64,000 bases of DNA from Caldilineaceae bacterium (GTDB lineage Bacteria > Chloroflexota > Anaerolineae > Caldilineales > Caldilineaceae): NCBI GenBank assembly GCA_026645575.1, contig JAPKMW010000028.1, forward strand, positions 37,245-101,244, given 5' to 3'. Shown here one piece after another: positions 51,996 through 60,306 of this stretch. The notes beneath the pieces were generated by a model. That model saw nothing but the letters and a program-made list of their open reading frames with translations, did no database searches and had not been told where the DNA came from. Position 1 is the first letter of the stretch, and each line of letters opens with the position of its first letter. The position numbers were made by a program, and so were the translations under genes.

Positions 51996-52610
51996 TCAAC
52001 CGTGGTACAAAGCCTGATTGGGAATTGTCAGATCAGCAAGTAAAGCCGAACGGATCGATTCAGCGCCGGTATATTGACCAAAGAGGGCATATTCGCCATT
52101 AGAAAGGGTATAAACCTCGACCGAACGGGCTTTGGGATCGACGAGCCAATATTCCGCCACCCCGGCTCCCTCATAGGCGTCAAATTTGGTCTGGCGATCC
52201 AGGCGAATGGAGCTTGGCGAAATGACCTCGATAATCAAGCTTGGCGCACCATGAAAGGTTTGTGTACCTGGAACGGGCATTTGCTCATTGCTTAAAAAGA
52301 GCAGAGCGGGCTGAACTGGGCGTGACGTTTCCGTAAGATGAACTTCAAACGGAGCGCCAATCACTGTCCCGAGCTGATGCGATTCCACAAAGTCGCCCAA
52401 ATAACGGGCCAGTTTGAAGACCGTATATTGGTGGTCAAAGGTTGGTGCATTGGCCACGTAGAGGACTCCTGCAATGATTTCATAGCGTCGACCATCATCG
52501 GGCAAACGCAAATAATCTTCATAGCGCCAGGCGCCTTGCACCGGCCAACCCGCAGAACCACCGGGCAAATTATCCAAAACGCGCGTTTGACTGATTGTTT
52601 GCGCAAGCAT
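51996..52610 (-). CDS. Uma2 family (DUF820) endonuclease-like protein
   Basis: A second Uma2 protein of 204 residues. It has YEDYLRLPDDGRRYEIIAGVLYVANAP, QPALLFL and VEVISPSS with KFDAYEGAGVAEYWLVDPK, the same pattern as the gene at 33.3 kb, so both are paralogues. The D of the first motif (QPD in the other copy) is Ala here (QPA), a possible loss of a catalytic acid. The ATG at 52610 follows a GGAGAAA box. It is transcribed against the kinase gene. Confidence 0.84.
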   Translation of the reverse strand: MLAQTISQTRVLDNLPGGSAGWPVQGAWRYEDYLRLPDDGRRYEIIAGVLYVANAPTFDHQYTVFKLARYLGDFVESHQLGTVIGAPFEVHLTETSRPVQPALLFLSNEQMPVPGTQTFHGAPSLIIEVISPSSIRLDRQTKFDAYEGAGVAEYWLVDPKARSVEVYTLSNGEYALFGQYTGAESIRSALLADLTIPNQALYHG

Positions 52611-52868
52611 GATATTGTTTCTCCTGCCAAAACAGCTTATGCACAATTCGAGCCATGGCTGCTCATGACCATCGCGCGTGTATAGCGCCAATCGACCATT
52701 TGCTACGCATTATAGCATAGAGGAGTAGCCTAACCAACTACAGGGATTCGGAAAAAGATCCGTGCCAAGAAACCAGGGCTTACTAGCGGCGGCAAACGCG
52801 CCCATGATCATGAACGAGGGCGGTTACTCAGTTAACCACGAATGATGCCAACGGCTAATTCACGGACT

Positions 52869-53756
52869 TTACACCACCAACGGGCAGATGATCGCATCCA
52901 GCGCCGGCTCGCTCCGCAATAGCCCCTTTTCCTGGTAAAAGCGCGCCAGGAGGCGACCGCTGGCAAAGAGGGCCGGCGGCTGGGTGGCGTCACGGGCGAA
53001 GAGGGGGCGGGCGGTTTCGGTTGAATAGAGGGTGAAACCGGTCAGCATGGCGCGCACCTCGGCGACAGTGAGACCTGTGCGTTCGGCGACAATGGCGTCG
53101 CCGGCTGCCGGGTTGGCTTGCCCCCAGGCCAGAGCGCGCTCATGGGCATGGATGAACTCGGCCCAACGATCCGGCGCACGGGCCACCGTCGCCGGGCGGG
53201 CGACCAGGCAATCGACCAGCAGACCAGGAAAAACGCTGCTGGAAAAGAGCAACTGCGCCCCTTGCGCACGGGCTTCGTCGATGTGCTTCCCCCATGTATG
53301 CCCGGCGTCGATCTCACCCCGCTGCAGCGCCTCCGGCACCCGCTCCCCCCGCAAATCGACCAGAATAACCTCATCCTCCGTCATGCCGTGCATCGCCAGC
53401 ACCTGCTGGATCAACACATGGGGGTAGGAGAGCAGCGACAGCCCCAACCGCTTTCCCGCCAGATCCTGTACCGTCGCGATCCCTGGCCGGCAGACCACGC
53501 CATCGACCCCGCTGCTGAGATCACTCGCCATGAGCAGCCGGAGATCCACGCCTCGCCCGACCATCAACAACAGATCGGCCAGCGACTGGAAGTTGCCATC
53601 AATCTCACCGGTGGCGAGGAGGTCGAGCGTCTGATCATACTCGGCCACATCGACAATTTCAAAGGCTGGAGGCACCAGGTTGAGCGCTTCCATCCAGTAA
53701 AGGGGAAAGAGACCTGCCCAGAGCGTGCGGGCAATCTGAAATTTACCTGTTGACAA
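52869..53756 (-). CDS. THI5/SsuA-like substrate-binding fold protein without signal
   Basis: A 295-residue periplasmic-binding-protein type II fold of the NMT1/THI5 and SsuA family (LWAGLFPLYWMEALNL, DLAGKRLGLSLLSYPHVL, EALQRGEIDAGHTWGKHI). It starts directly with the fold and has no signal peptide or lipobox. It is downstream of the GntR regulator by 8 bp. Without an export signal it may be cytosolic, like the THI5 pyrimidine synthase, or an enzyme-like sensor. The 52692-52868 gap has no gene. Confidence 0.7.
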   Translation of the reverse strand: MSTGKFQIARTLWAGLFPLYWMEALNLVPPAFEIVDVAEYDQTLDLLATGEIDGNFQSLADLLLMVGRGVDLRLLMASDLSSGVDGVVCRPGIATVQDLAGKRLGLSLLSYPHVLIQQVLAMHGMTEDEVILVDLRGERVPEALQRGEIDAGHTWGKHIDEARAQGAQLLFSSSVFPGLLVDCLVARPATVARAPDRWAEFIHAHERALAWGQANPAAGDAIVAERTGLTVAEVRAMLTGFTLYSTETARPLFARDATQPPALFASGRLLARFYQEKGLLRSEPALDAIICPLVV

Positions 53757-53764
53757 CGGTCACC

Positions 53765-54469
53765 TCACATTAATTCTAACGTGGTCACTAACTTTTTTTC
53801 ATACCAGACCGTGTGATGATACATGGCCCGGTAGGCGGCATCGGGATCACGCTGTTGGAGCGCAGCCAGGATTTCGTGATGTTGACGCGCCGAATCGACC
53901 ACCGGCGCTTTGTCCACATTCCACAAGAGCGTGCGAATGCGCATCACCTGCTCTTCCAGGCCGTGAATGGTGCGGCGCAGATAGTCGTTGCCGACAATAT
54001 CATAGAGCCGCCCATGAAAGTGATCCCCCAATTCACGACAGCGCACAAACTCGTCGGCCGCCAGCGCGTGATCGGCCTCGGCCAACAGTTGCGCCAGTTC
54101 CGCCAGTTGCCCATCGGTGATGATCTCGGCGGCACGGCGGGCAATGTGCGCCTCTAGCGCCGCTTCGGTTTCTACAATTTGGAGCAACGTTTGCGTGGAA
54201 GGCAGGATCACCTGGGCGCCGCGCCGCCCATCAATACGCAGCCAGCCCTCCCGTTCCAGACGAATAAAGGCTTCCCGGACAGGCGTCGGGCTGATGCCAT
54301 AGCGGGCGGCAACCTCCCGGATCACCAGATATTCGCGCGGTTTAATCGTCAGCGCCAGAATGTTCTGCTTCAAGTCCACAAAGACCTTGTCCGCCAGGCT
54401 CACCCCCTCCCCGGTTGGCAACGCGGCGTGGTTTTTCACAAGCGCATACCCTTTCCCTTGTCGTAACAA
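53765..54469 (-). CDS. GntR family regulator with FCD domain
   Basis: The N-terminal winged helix (LADKVFVDLKQNILALTIKPREYLVIREVAARYGISPTPVREAFIRL) is the GntR signature, and the C-terminal helical FCD domain (residues ~100-225) has metal/ligand-binding residues of the type D-x-x-x-H and H-x-x-H. FCD regulators respond to organic acids. It leads the minus-strand unit with the THI5-like protein and probably controls the cluster from 52.8 to 59.9 kb. Confidence 0.88.
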   Translation of the reverse strand: MLRQGKGYALVKNHAALPTGEGVSLADKVFVDLKQNILALTIKPREYLVIREVAARYGISPTPVREAFIRLEREGWLRIDGRRGAQVILPSTQTLLQIVETEAALEAHIARRAAEIITDGQLAELAQLLAEADHALAADEFVRCRELGDHFHGRLYDIVGNDYLRRTIHGLEEQVMRIRTLLWNVDKAPVVDSARQHHEILAALQQRDPDAAYRAMYHHTVWYEKKLVTTLELM

Positions 54470-54488
54470 CTAAACCACCCCCTCCCAG

Positions 54489-54540
54489 CCTCCCCCATTC
54501 TGGGGGAGGAGTCGTTACAGTTCCTTCCCCAACCTGGGGA
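54489..54540. repeat. GGGGAGG-type hairpin repeats
   Basis: A stem CCTCCCCCATTCTGGGGGAGG (54489-54509) is followed by a second copy of CCTTCCCCAACCTGGGGA type. Related stems occur at 60.3, 60.8 and 61.0 kb. Located between the deacetylase and GntR genes. Confidence 0.8.
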
Positions 54541-54601
54541 GTGGGAGCCTGCTGGGCGCGGGAGGGGTTAGTCGTTACCCCTTGTCTACGGTGCTGGCAG
54601 C

Positions 54602-55465
54602 CTACGATGTCGCCGCCGCTTGCGCCCTGACATAGGCCGCGATCTCGGCATAGGTGGCCCACCACACATCGTCAAATGATTGCATATAGGTAAAGAGCCG
54701 GTGCAACATTCGCAGGCGCGCCGGGCGGCCCAACAGATTCGGATGGAAGGTAGTGCTAAACAAGCCGCCATAGTAGCGCAGCCCGTCAAATTCCTCCCGC
54801 CAGATTTGATACGCCTGTTCCGCCGGTGCATTGACCCCGCCGCCATTGGGAAACAACGACCCGCCAAAGATCTCCCAGTCGTCCAAGATTAGACTGATCG
54901 GCAGTTCGACCAGCGAGCCGGCCGGCGATTCGATCAGATACGGCACATCATATTCCATCAGGCTACAGTCGTAGAGCATCCCCATTTCGATCAGAATGTC
55001 TACAGTGGACGCGCGCATCCCCCACCCCGGTGCGCTCCACCCCACGGGGCGCTGACCAGTAAGGCTTGCCAGGATCGCGTCGCCGCGGACAAACGCGCTG
55101 CGCTCGGCCTCTTCATCCAGTGTAAAGACATTTTCATGCATATAGCCATGATGCGCAACTTCGTGGCCGGCTTGGACAACCGCCCGCACCATATCCGGGT
55201 GCAGTTCGGCGACATAGCCAGGGATAAAAAATGAGGCGGGGATGGCCAGTTCCCGATGTAGCTCAAGGATGCGCGGCATCCCGGTCGAGACGCCATAGGC
55301 CCCCTCGGAGAGCGCGGCCAGGTGGCGGGCATTGCGTGGGTCGGCGGCAATCGGGCCGGCCTCGCCATCGACATGCCAGCCGATGGCAACGGCGCATCGC
55401 TTCCCCGCCGGCCAGGTAAAAGTGGGAAGCAGGCGTGTTTGCAACTGGTTTGGTTTGGTATCCAT
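54602..55465 (-). CDS. Polysaccharide deacetylase family protein, HpPgdA/PuuE-like
   Basis: A 287-residue metal-dependent amidohydrolase of the CE4/NodB fold. It has AIGWHVDGE (metal Asp), SFFIPGYVAELHPDMVRAVVQAGHEVAHHGYMHEN (the H-x3-H motif) and GWSAPGWGMR. The arrangement fits the HpPgdA/PuuE/cyclic-imidase subgroup, which lacks a signal peptide and is cytosolic, rather than secreted peptidoglycan deacetylases. The neighbouring ABC transporter suggests hydrolysis of an imported cyclic or amide compound. Substrate unknown. Confidence 0.82.
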   Translation of the reverse strand: MDTKPNQLQTRLLPTFTWPAGKRCAVAIGWHVDGEAGPIAADPRNARHLAALSEGAYGVSTGMPRILELHRELAIPASFFIPGYVAELHPDMVRAVVQAGHEVAHHGYMHENVFTLDEEAERSAFVRGDAILASLTGQRPVGWSAPGWGMRASTVDILIEMGMLYDCSLMEYDVPYLIESPAGSLVELPISLILDDWEIFGGSLFPNGGGVNAPAEQAYQIWREEFDGLRYYGGLFSTTFHPNLLGRPARLRMLHRLFTYMQSFDDVWWATYAEIAAYVRAQAAATS

Positions 55466-55493
55466 TGGTGTCCTGTCGTCAATCTAGTGATTT

Positions 55494-55570
55494 GTGATTC
55501 GTGATTCGTGTTGCGTGTTGCGTGATTGGTGTTACGTGAGATAATCAGGCACGAATCACGTAGCACGTCA
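55494..55570. repeat. Repeat of GTGATTCGTGATTCGTG words with partial complement
   Basis: The left part repeats GATTCGT and GTTGCGT words; the right part (CACGAATCACGTAGCACG) is partly complementary. It lies between the permease stop and the deacetylase start, overlapping the permease stop by a few bases. Confidence 0.6.
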
Positions 55571-56275
55571 GCGGGTTTCGGTGGTGGTGATGGTCGGGCC
55601 AAAGGCAAAGACCTTGGTTTCCAGGTAGCGGGAGAGCCAGGCGATCAAACCGATGATGAGCATGTACAGCAGGGCGACTTCGAGCAGCACCTCGACAAAA
55701 TAAAAGGTATTGTAAATAATCGCATTCCCCACCTTGGTCAATTCGTTGACGGCAATCACCGAGAGCAGCGCCGAGGCTTTGATCACGTTGATCAACTCAT
55801 TAGTCAATGCTGGTATCATACGCCGGGTTGCCTGTGGCAGCAAAATCAGCCACAAGGTCATGCGCTCGGTCATGCCGACGGCCAGGGCGGCCTCCCGTTG
55901 CCCCTTGTTGACCGACTCAATGGCCGCCCGCACGATCTCCACTTCGTAGCCCACGGCAATAAAGGTTAAGGCGATGACGCCGGTCCAAAATTCATTTAAG
56001 ACAATGCCAATCCGGGGCAGGGCGAAGTAGATGACCAGAAAATGGATGATCTGCGGCGTGCCGCGAATATAGTTGACCAGCCACTGGATGAGGATTTGGG
56101 TTGGGCGCGGCGCGCTGACCCGCAGCGTGCCCACCGGAATCCCAATCACGATGGCCAGGATGAGGGCCAACGCGCTGATTTGGATGGTGACCAAGAGCGC
56201 TTGCGCCATCTTGGGGAAGATCTCGATCATAAAACCAACATCGAGACCGGCGATTGTGGTGGGTGATGGCGTCAT
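55568..56275 (-). CDS. Polar amino-acid ABC transporter permease
   Basis: A 235-residue permease of the HisM/GlnP type. The N-terminal DVGFMIEIFPKMAQALLVTIQISALALI and the EAA-type loop (REAALAVGMTERMTLWLILLPQATRRMIPALTNELINVIKASAL) are typical. Five membrane segments. Its start overlaps the stop of the ATPase gene by 4 bp (ATGA). It is a paralogue of the permease at 57.07-57.78 kb, and the two likely form a heterodimer around one ATPase. Confidence 0.93.
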   Translation of the reverse strand: MTPSPTTIAGLDVGFMIEIFPKMAQALLVTIQISALALILAIVIGIPVGTLRVSAPRPTQILIQWLVNYIRGTPQIIHFLVIYFALPRIGIVLNEFWTGVIALTFIAVGYEVEIVRAAIESVNKGQREAALAVGMTERMTLWLILLPQATRRMIPALTNELINVIKASALLSVIAVNELTKVGNAIIYNTFYFVEVLLEVALLYMLIIGLIAWLSRYLETKVFAFGPTITTTETR

Positions 56276-57072
56276 GAGAAGCCTCCGCCGTCAAAGCAGG
56301 CGAGAAATGACTGGGTGCGCGGGTCGCGTGGATTGGTGAAAAGCTGCGCCGGCGTGCCTTTTTCAATGATCCGGCCATCTTCCAGAAAGCCAACCGTATC
56401 CGCCACCTTGCGCGCAAAGCCAAGTTCGTGGGTCACGACAATCATTGTCATCTGTTCCTGCGCCAGTTCGAGCATCACCTCCAGCACTTCGCGCGTCAGC
56501 CGGGGGTCGAGCGCCGAAGTTGGCTCATCAAAGAGCATCAACTGCGGTTGCATCGCCAGCGCACGGGCAATCGCCACCCGTTGTTGTTGGCCGCCCGACA
56601 TTTGCGCCGGCAGCTTATGCCCATGTGCGGTGAGATGCACCTTTTGCAAAAGCTGGTGCGCCCGTTCTTTGGCCTCCCCCTTCGAGAGCTTCAGGAGCCA
56701 GCGCGGGCCGATGGCAATGTTGTCGAGCGCGCTCAAATGGGCAAAGAGGTTGAACGATTGAAAGACCATGCCGATCTTCCGGCGTTGGCGGGCCAGTGCG
56801 CTATCGGTGGCCTTGACCCATTTGCCATCCGCCCCAAAGTGACCACCCATCGTTTCGCCATCCAACCAGATGACGCCCTCGTCTGGCACTTCGAGGTAAT
56901 TGATACAGCGGAGCAACGTACTTTTGCCGGAGCCGGACGCGCCGATCAAGACCACGCGCTCACCCCGCGCAATTTCCAACGAAGCGTCGATCAGCGCCGG
57001 CGTGGAACCAAAGCGCTTATGCAAATGCTCGATCCGGAGGAGCGGCTGGGCTTTGTCCTGTTCGCCGTTCAC
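56272..57072 (-). CDS. Polar amino-acid ABC transporter ATPase
   Basis: A 266-residue ATPase of the GlnQ/HisP type: Walker A GASGSGKST, signature MSGGQQQRVAIARAL, Walker B LMLFDEPTSALD, and a His switch in VTHELGFARKVAD. The GTG start at 57072 overlaps the stop of the upstream permease (GTGA), and an AAGGAG box lies before it; a longer open frame has an unlikely leader. It is the single ATPase for two permeases. Confidence 0.92.
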   Translation of the reverse strand: MNGEQDKAQPLLRIEHLHKRFGSTPALIDASLEIARGERVVLIGASGSGKSTLLRCINYLEVPDEGVIWLDGETMGGHFGADGKWVKATDSALARQRRKIGMVFQSFNLFAHLSALDNIAIGPRWLLKLSKGEAKERAHQLLQKVHLTAHGHKLPAQMSGGQQQRVAIARALAMQPQLMLFDEPTSALDPRLTREVLEVMLELAQEQMTMIVVTHELGFARKVADTVGFLEDGRIIEKGTPAQLFTNPRDPRTQSFLACFDGGGFS

Positions 57073-57776
57073 AATGGCACTCCTTTGAACGTTCCCGTTG
57101 GCGCAACTGCTTCTGTCGGCTTGCCGCCGCGATAGGTAAAGAGGCGCTGTTCTAGATAAGCTGTGCCCCAACTCAGCAGTTGAATGGTGACAAAGTAGAG
57201 CGCCGCCACCAGGATCAGCACTTCGGCAAATTTGTACGAGGAGGCGATGATCGCCTGTCCGGCTCTGGTCAATTCGTAGACCGCAATAATCGAGAGAACC
57301 GAGGAAGCCTTGACCAGATTCGCCAACTCATTGGTTAAGGGGGGAATCATGCGGCGGGCGGCTTGGGGCAGGATGATCAACCCCATTGCCAGCCAGCGGG
57401 TCATGCCCAGGGCGGCGGCGGCTTCACGCTGCTCCTTGTCCACCGATTCAATGGCCGGGCGTACAATTTCCACCTGATAGCCGATGGAGTTAAAAAGGAG
57501 GGCGATAACGCCGACGACAAAGAGCGGGAGATCCAGCCCCACCCGTGGCAACAGAAAGAAGGCGGCATAAACTTGCAGCGCAAAGGGGGTGCTGCGCACC
57601 AGAAAGACATAGGCGTCAATCAGCCGATGCAAAACCCGCGGGCCGATCACCCGCAACACGCCCAGGAGCAGGCTAAAAACTGTCCCCAGCAGCAGCGCAA
57701 TGACGCTGATTTGTAGCGTTGTCAACAAGACCCGCAGCAAGCGGGGCAATATTTCCAGCATGAACCCAATGTCCAC
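57069..57776 (-). CDS. Polar amino-acid ABC transporter permease, paralogue
   Basis: A 235-residue permease similar to the one at 55.6 kb (DIGFMLEILPRLLRVLLTTLQISVIALLLG; REAAAALGMTRWLAMGLIILPQAARRMIPPLTNELANLVKASSVL). The GTG at 57776 with an AGAGGAGCA box is preferred; codons before it lack family pattern. It overlaps the ATPase gene by 4 bp. It lies 101 bp after the binding protein gene, with an AAGACTTTAGTCTT repeat between. Confidence 0.92.
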   Translation of the reverse strand: MDIGFMLEILPRLLRVLLTTLQISVIALLLGTVFSLLLGVLRVIGPRVLHRLIDAYVFLVRSTPFALQVYAAFFLLPRVGLDLPLFVVGVIALLFNSIGYQVEIVRPAIESVDKEQREAAAALGMTRWLAMGLIILPQAARRMIPPLTNELANLVKASSVLSIIAVYELTRAGQAIIASSYKFAEVLILVAALYFVTIQLLSWGTAYLEQRLFTYRGGKPTEAVAPTGTFKGVPL

Positions 57777-57814
57777 AGCCTGCTCCTCTCTCTGGAATGA
57801 CAACGTTGTGATCG

Positions 57815-57869
57815 GTAGTAAAGACTTTAGTCTTTCGCCCACTCAGACAAAGACTAAAGTCTTTACTAC
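57815..57869. repeat. Perfect 21-nt inverted repeat of the AAGACTTTAGTCTT family
   Basis: Arms 57815-57835 and 57849-57869 (GTAGTAAAGACTTTAGTCTT type) are perfect complements with a 13-nt spacer. This copy lies inside the transporter operon, between the binding protein and permease genes, so it is not an end-of-operon terminator. Confidence 0.92.
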
Positions 57870-57877
57870 GAACACCC

Positions 57878-58750
57878 TTATTCCCAGACTGGCGGATTGT
57901 TGGGCAGGTCAAAGGTCTGTCCAAACCACTTTTCCTGAAGTGCAGCCAGGGTGCCATCTTCTTTCATGGCGATCAACAAGCCATTGAAGACCGCACGGAG
58001 CGTATGGTCTTCTTTGCGGAAGGCGGCGGCGGTATATTCAGCGGGCCACTTGTCGGATTTGAAGGGAATGACCTCAAAGCCGGGGTTCTGGCTGGCCCAG
58101 TCGAGCAGGCTGACAATGCTGCTGGCGTAGGCATCGACGCGATTGGTTTTGAGCGCTTCATAGGCCGCGGCGTCGTCATCAAAGGTCTTGATCTCTTCGC
58201 TGTAGGTGATGCCAAGTTCGGTGGCCGTCTCTTCCAGTTGCTGTACCGAAGGCGTCCCCTCGCCGGCGGCGACAATCTTGCCGGCCAGATCCTTGCGTTC
58301 GAGAATCCCTTCCCCGGCGCGTACCAGTAGACCAGAACTGCCATCCATATACGGCACCGAGAAATCGACGCGCTTGTACCGTTCACTGTTGGCGGTCATC
58401 CCGCCCAGAATAAAGTCAAACTTGCCGTCGTAAAGGCTCTGGATAACGGCGCCCCAACTGGTATCGACCGGGCGCGCCTCCACCCCCATGCGCTTGCCGA
58501 TCTCGTTGGCAATGTCAATGTCGTAGCCGACGATCTGATCATTTTCGTCGCGAAATTCAAAAGGCCGGTACTGCGCTTCCAGGCCATAGGTGAAATAGCC
58601 TTGGGCATAGATCTTTTGCAGAGCGGCATTGGTTGGGGCCTGATTGGCAGTCGCCGTGGTCGGTGGCGCTTGCACGACACAGGCCGCCAGCAGAAGGGTG
58701 ACAGACAAGAGCGAGACTAGATAAAAGACTCTCATTCGCACAGTGTGCAT
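57878..58750 (-). CDS. Polar amino-acid ABC transporter substrate-binding lipoprotein
   Basis: A 290-residue family-3 solute-binding protein with a signal peptide and lipobox LLAAC, then YFTYGLEAQYRPFEFRDENDQIVGYDIDIANEIGKRMG, the family-3 signature. It anchors outside the membrane and delivers the ligand to the two permeases. The ATG at 58750 follows an AAGGAG box. The ligand pocket has Arg-poor character and cannot be assigned. Confidence 0.92.
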   Translation of the reverse strand: MHTVRMRVFYLVSLLSVTLLLAACVVQAPPTTATANQAPTNAALQKIYAQGYFTYGLEAQYRPFEFRDENDQIVGYDIDIANEIGKRMGVEARPVDTSWGAVIQSLYDGKFDFILGGMTANSERYKRVDFSVPYMDGSSGLLVRAGEGILERKDLAGKIVAAGEGTPSVQQLEETATELGITYSEEIKTFDDDAAAYEALKTNRVDAYASSIVSLLDWASQNPGFEVIPFKSDKWPAEYTAAAFRKEDHTLRAVFNGLLIAMKEDGTLAALQEKWFGQTFDLPNNPPVWE

Positions 58751-58845
58751 AGCGTAGCTCCTTTTGGGTTGTGGATAGGACAAAAGCGGATGGGGCAGAT
58801 TGTTGAAAAACCGTGGCTCAATCGGAACTGGGGGCGTTGACCGCT

Positions 58846-58904
58846 ATCTTCCGGGAAGGTTTGACCAGACGATCCTGTCAACAAAGATGACCTTCCCGGA
58901 AGAT
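58846..58904. repeat. Second copy of the ATCTTCCGGGAAGGT inverted repeat
   Basis: Arms 58846-58860 and 58890-58904 are 15-bp perfect complements, matching the inner arm of the repeat at 47555-47615, with an unrelated loop. It lies between the binding protein and the second THI5-like gene. Confidence 0.88.
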
Positions 58905-58952
58905 TTTGTTGTCAACCCCCTGGATTCCCGTTGACCCCAAATTGTGAATGCG

Positions 58953-59870
58953 TTAGCTGCCGGTGCTGTTGTAGGCCCGCTCGATCAGGTGATTGGTCAT
59001 CACTTCTTCGGGCAGGACGGGACGGTCAAGCAGGTGGTACTGTTGCAAGTAGGCAATACTGCCGAGCCAGCGCGCCCGTTCCATGTAGCCAAGCCGCTCT
59101 AAACCAACGGCCCCGGTAAAGATTGGCTGCATGGCAAGCAACATCCGCTCTTGAAGCTGAGGATTGGCGTCAGGCAGGTAGTCGGCCACCACAATGGCGG
59201 CGGCCTGCGCCGGGTTGGCAAAGGCGGCTCGCCAGCCATCAAAGGTGACTTGCAAGAAGCGGACAAGTTCAGCGGTATGTTGCGCGATCAGCCGATCGGT
59301 GGTGGCAAGCACTTGGGCATAGACTTGATAACCCAAGTCGAAGCCACGAATGGTGTTGACCTGATGGCCCAACGCTTCTAGCTCTAGCGGCTCTACCATC
59401 AGCAGACATTGCATTGCATCCACCTGGCCGTTTGCCAGCAGGTCGGCATAGTCGTAGCCCACTTCTTGAATATCGAGGTCAGACCAGGCCATGTCATAGC
59501 GACTTAGGGCCAGGCGAATGGCCGCCTCGCCATCAGGGTGGATGCCCAGCCGTTTGCCGCGCAGGTCGGGGATGGTGTGGATGCCGGCGTCGGCCAGCGC
59601 CATCCAGCCGATACCCGAAAACTGCATCATCACGCCGATGGCTTTCACCGGCGCGCCCTGGCTACAGGCTCGGATCAACAAATTATCCTCGGTGCTAATG
59701 ACCAGGTTCTGGTCACTCGCCAAGGCGTCAACCTGATTCGTATAGGGCGTCCAGGGTAGAATTGTCAAATCAAGGCCGGCCTGGCGATACCACCCCTCCC
59801 GCTGGGCATAGAGAATCCCGGCAAACTGGGCATTGGGCAACCAATCCAACTGTAGCGCAAGCGAAAACAT
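58953..59870 (-). CDS. THI5/SsuA-like substrate-binding fold protein without signal
   Basis: A 305-residue protein starting directly with FSLALQLDWLPNAQFAGILYAQREGWYRQAGLDLTI, the typical start of the mature NMT1/THI5-like fold (LDWTPN...GIYVA), with no signal peptide. Further matches are DLRGKRLGIHPDGEAA and LLANGQVDAMQCLLMVEP. It is a distant paralogue of the gene at 52.9 kb. It could be a cytosolic HMP-P synthase of THI5 type or a substrate-binding protein with export by another route; the Cys-rich iron motif of yeast THI5 is not seen. Lies upstream of the amino-acid importer genes. Confidence 0.72.
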   Translation of the reverse strand: MFSLALQLDWLPNAQFAGILYAQREGWYRQAGLDLTILPWTPYTNQVDALASDQNLVISTEDNLLIRACSQGAPVKAIGVMMQFSGIGWMALADAGIHTIPDLRGKRLGIHPDGEAAIRLALSRYDMAWSDLDIQEVGYDYADLLANGQVDAMQCLLMVEPLELEALGHQVNTIRGFDLGYQVYAQVLATTDRLIAQHTAELVRFLQVTFDGWRAAFANPAQAAAIVVADYLPDANPQLQERMLLAMQPIFTGAVGLERLGYMERARWLGSIAYLQQYHLLDRPVLPEEVMTNHLIERAYNSTGS

Positions 59871-59913
59871 CGACGCACCTCCCCGCCAGCAGGACAACCA
59901 CGATAGGTTTGTT

Positions 59914-59937
59914 GTGATATATCATGTGATATATTAA
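59914..59937. promoter_or_regulatory. Tandem TGATATATCA-like operator
   Basis: A perfect palindrome TGATATATCA (59914-59923) is followed by TGATATATTA (59928-59937). They lie about 45-65 bp upstream of the THI5-like gene (read leftward). GntR/FCD regulators bind short AT-rich palindromes of this type, so the GntR protein at 53.8 kb is the candidate binder. Confidence 0.5.
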
Positions 59938-60092
59938 ATCGTGTATAGAGAGCAATCGCAATGGGCAGGTTGCATAAAATGTTGAAAGGCGCGTTGTTAC
60001 TTGTCACTAATCATCGGCAGATGGCGGTCATTGCGCGCCTGTTGCGGGCGCGGAGCGCTAGATTGGTAGCCAGCAATACGGCTATCGATAAA

Positions 60093-60236
60093 CTAGAATT
60101 TGGGGATGGGGCGCTTGCCACAACGTTCTATCTCCTCCAATAGTTTGAGGTTGAGTTCCTCAATTGACAGATCTGGATACCGTTTGTACAACCGGCCACG
60201 CATGAAACCCATCGCCAGTTCACGAGCATTGAGCAT
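60093..60236 (-). CDS. Short basic protein or gene fragment
   Basis: A 47-codon frame reads ELAMGFMRGRLYKRYPDLSIEELN followed by LKLLEEIE, resembling the C-terminal part of small proteins (about 80-110 residues) with the pattern ARG-x-x-R-x-RYPDLSIEE. The missing N-terminal half and the stop just upstream suggest a decayed gene; a GTG at 60257 would add seven residues. Kept as a fragment with low confidence. Confidence 0.4.
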   Translation of the reverse strand: MLNARELAMGFMRGRLYKRYPDLSIEELNLKLLEEIERCGKRPIPKF

Positions 60237-60306
60237 GGCTTGCAGTCGTCGTATCACAGGCCACCACGCTTACCAAGAAGATACCAACATAAGCTAAATC
60301 GCTCAT

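Larger units (their letters stand above)
59871..60306. other. Intergenic region with operator-like repeats
   Basis: This 436-bp region contains two TGATATAT-type sites just upstream of the THI5-like gene and a short leftward coding stretch (60093-60236). Nothing else was recognised. Confidence 0.6.

Noticed and set aside
52692..52868. Short frame with NAPMIMNEGGYSVNHE pattern as a gene remnant
   Set aside because: Could not be tied to any family and is too short to support.
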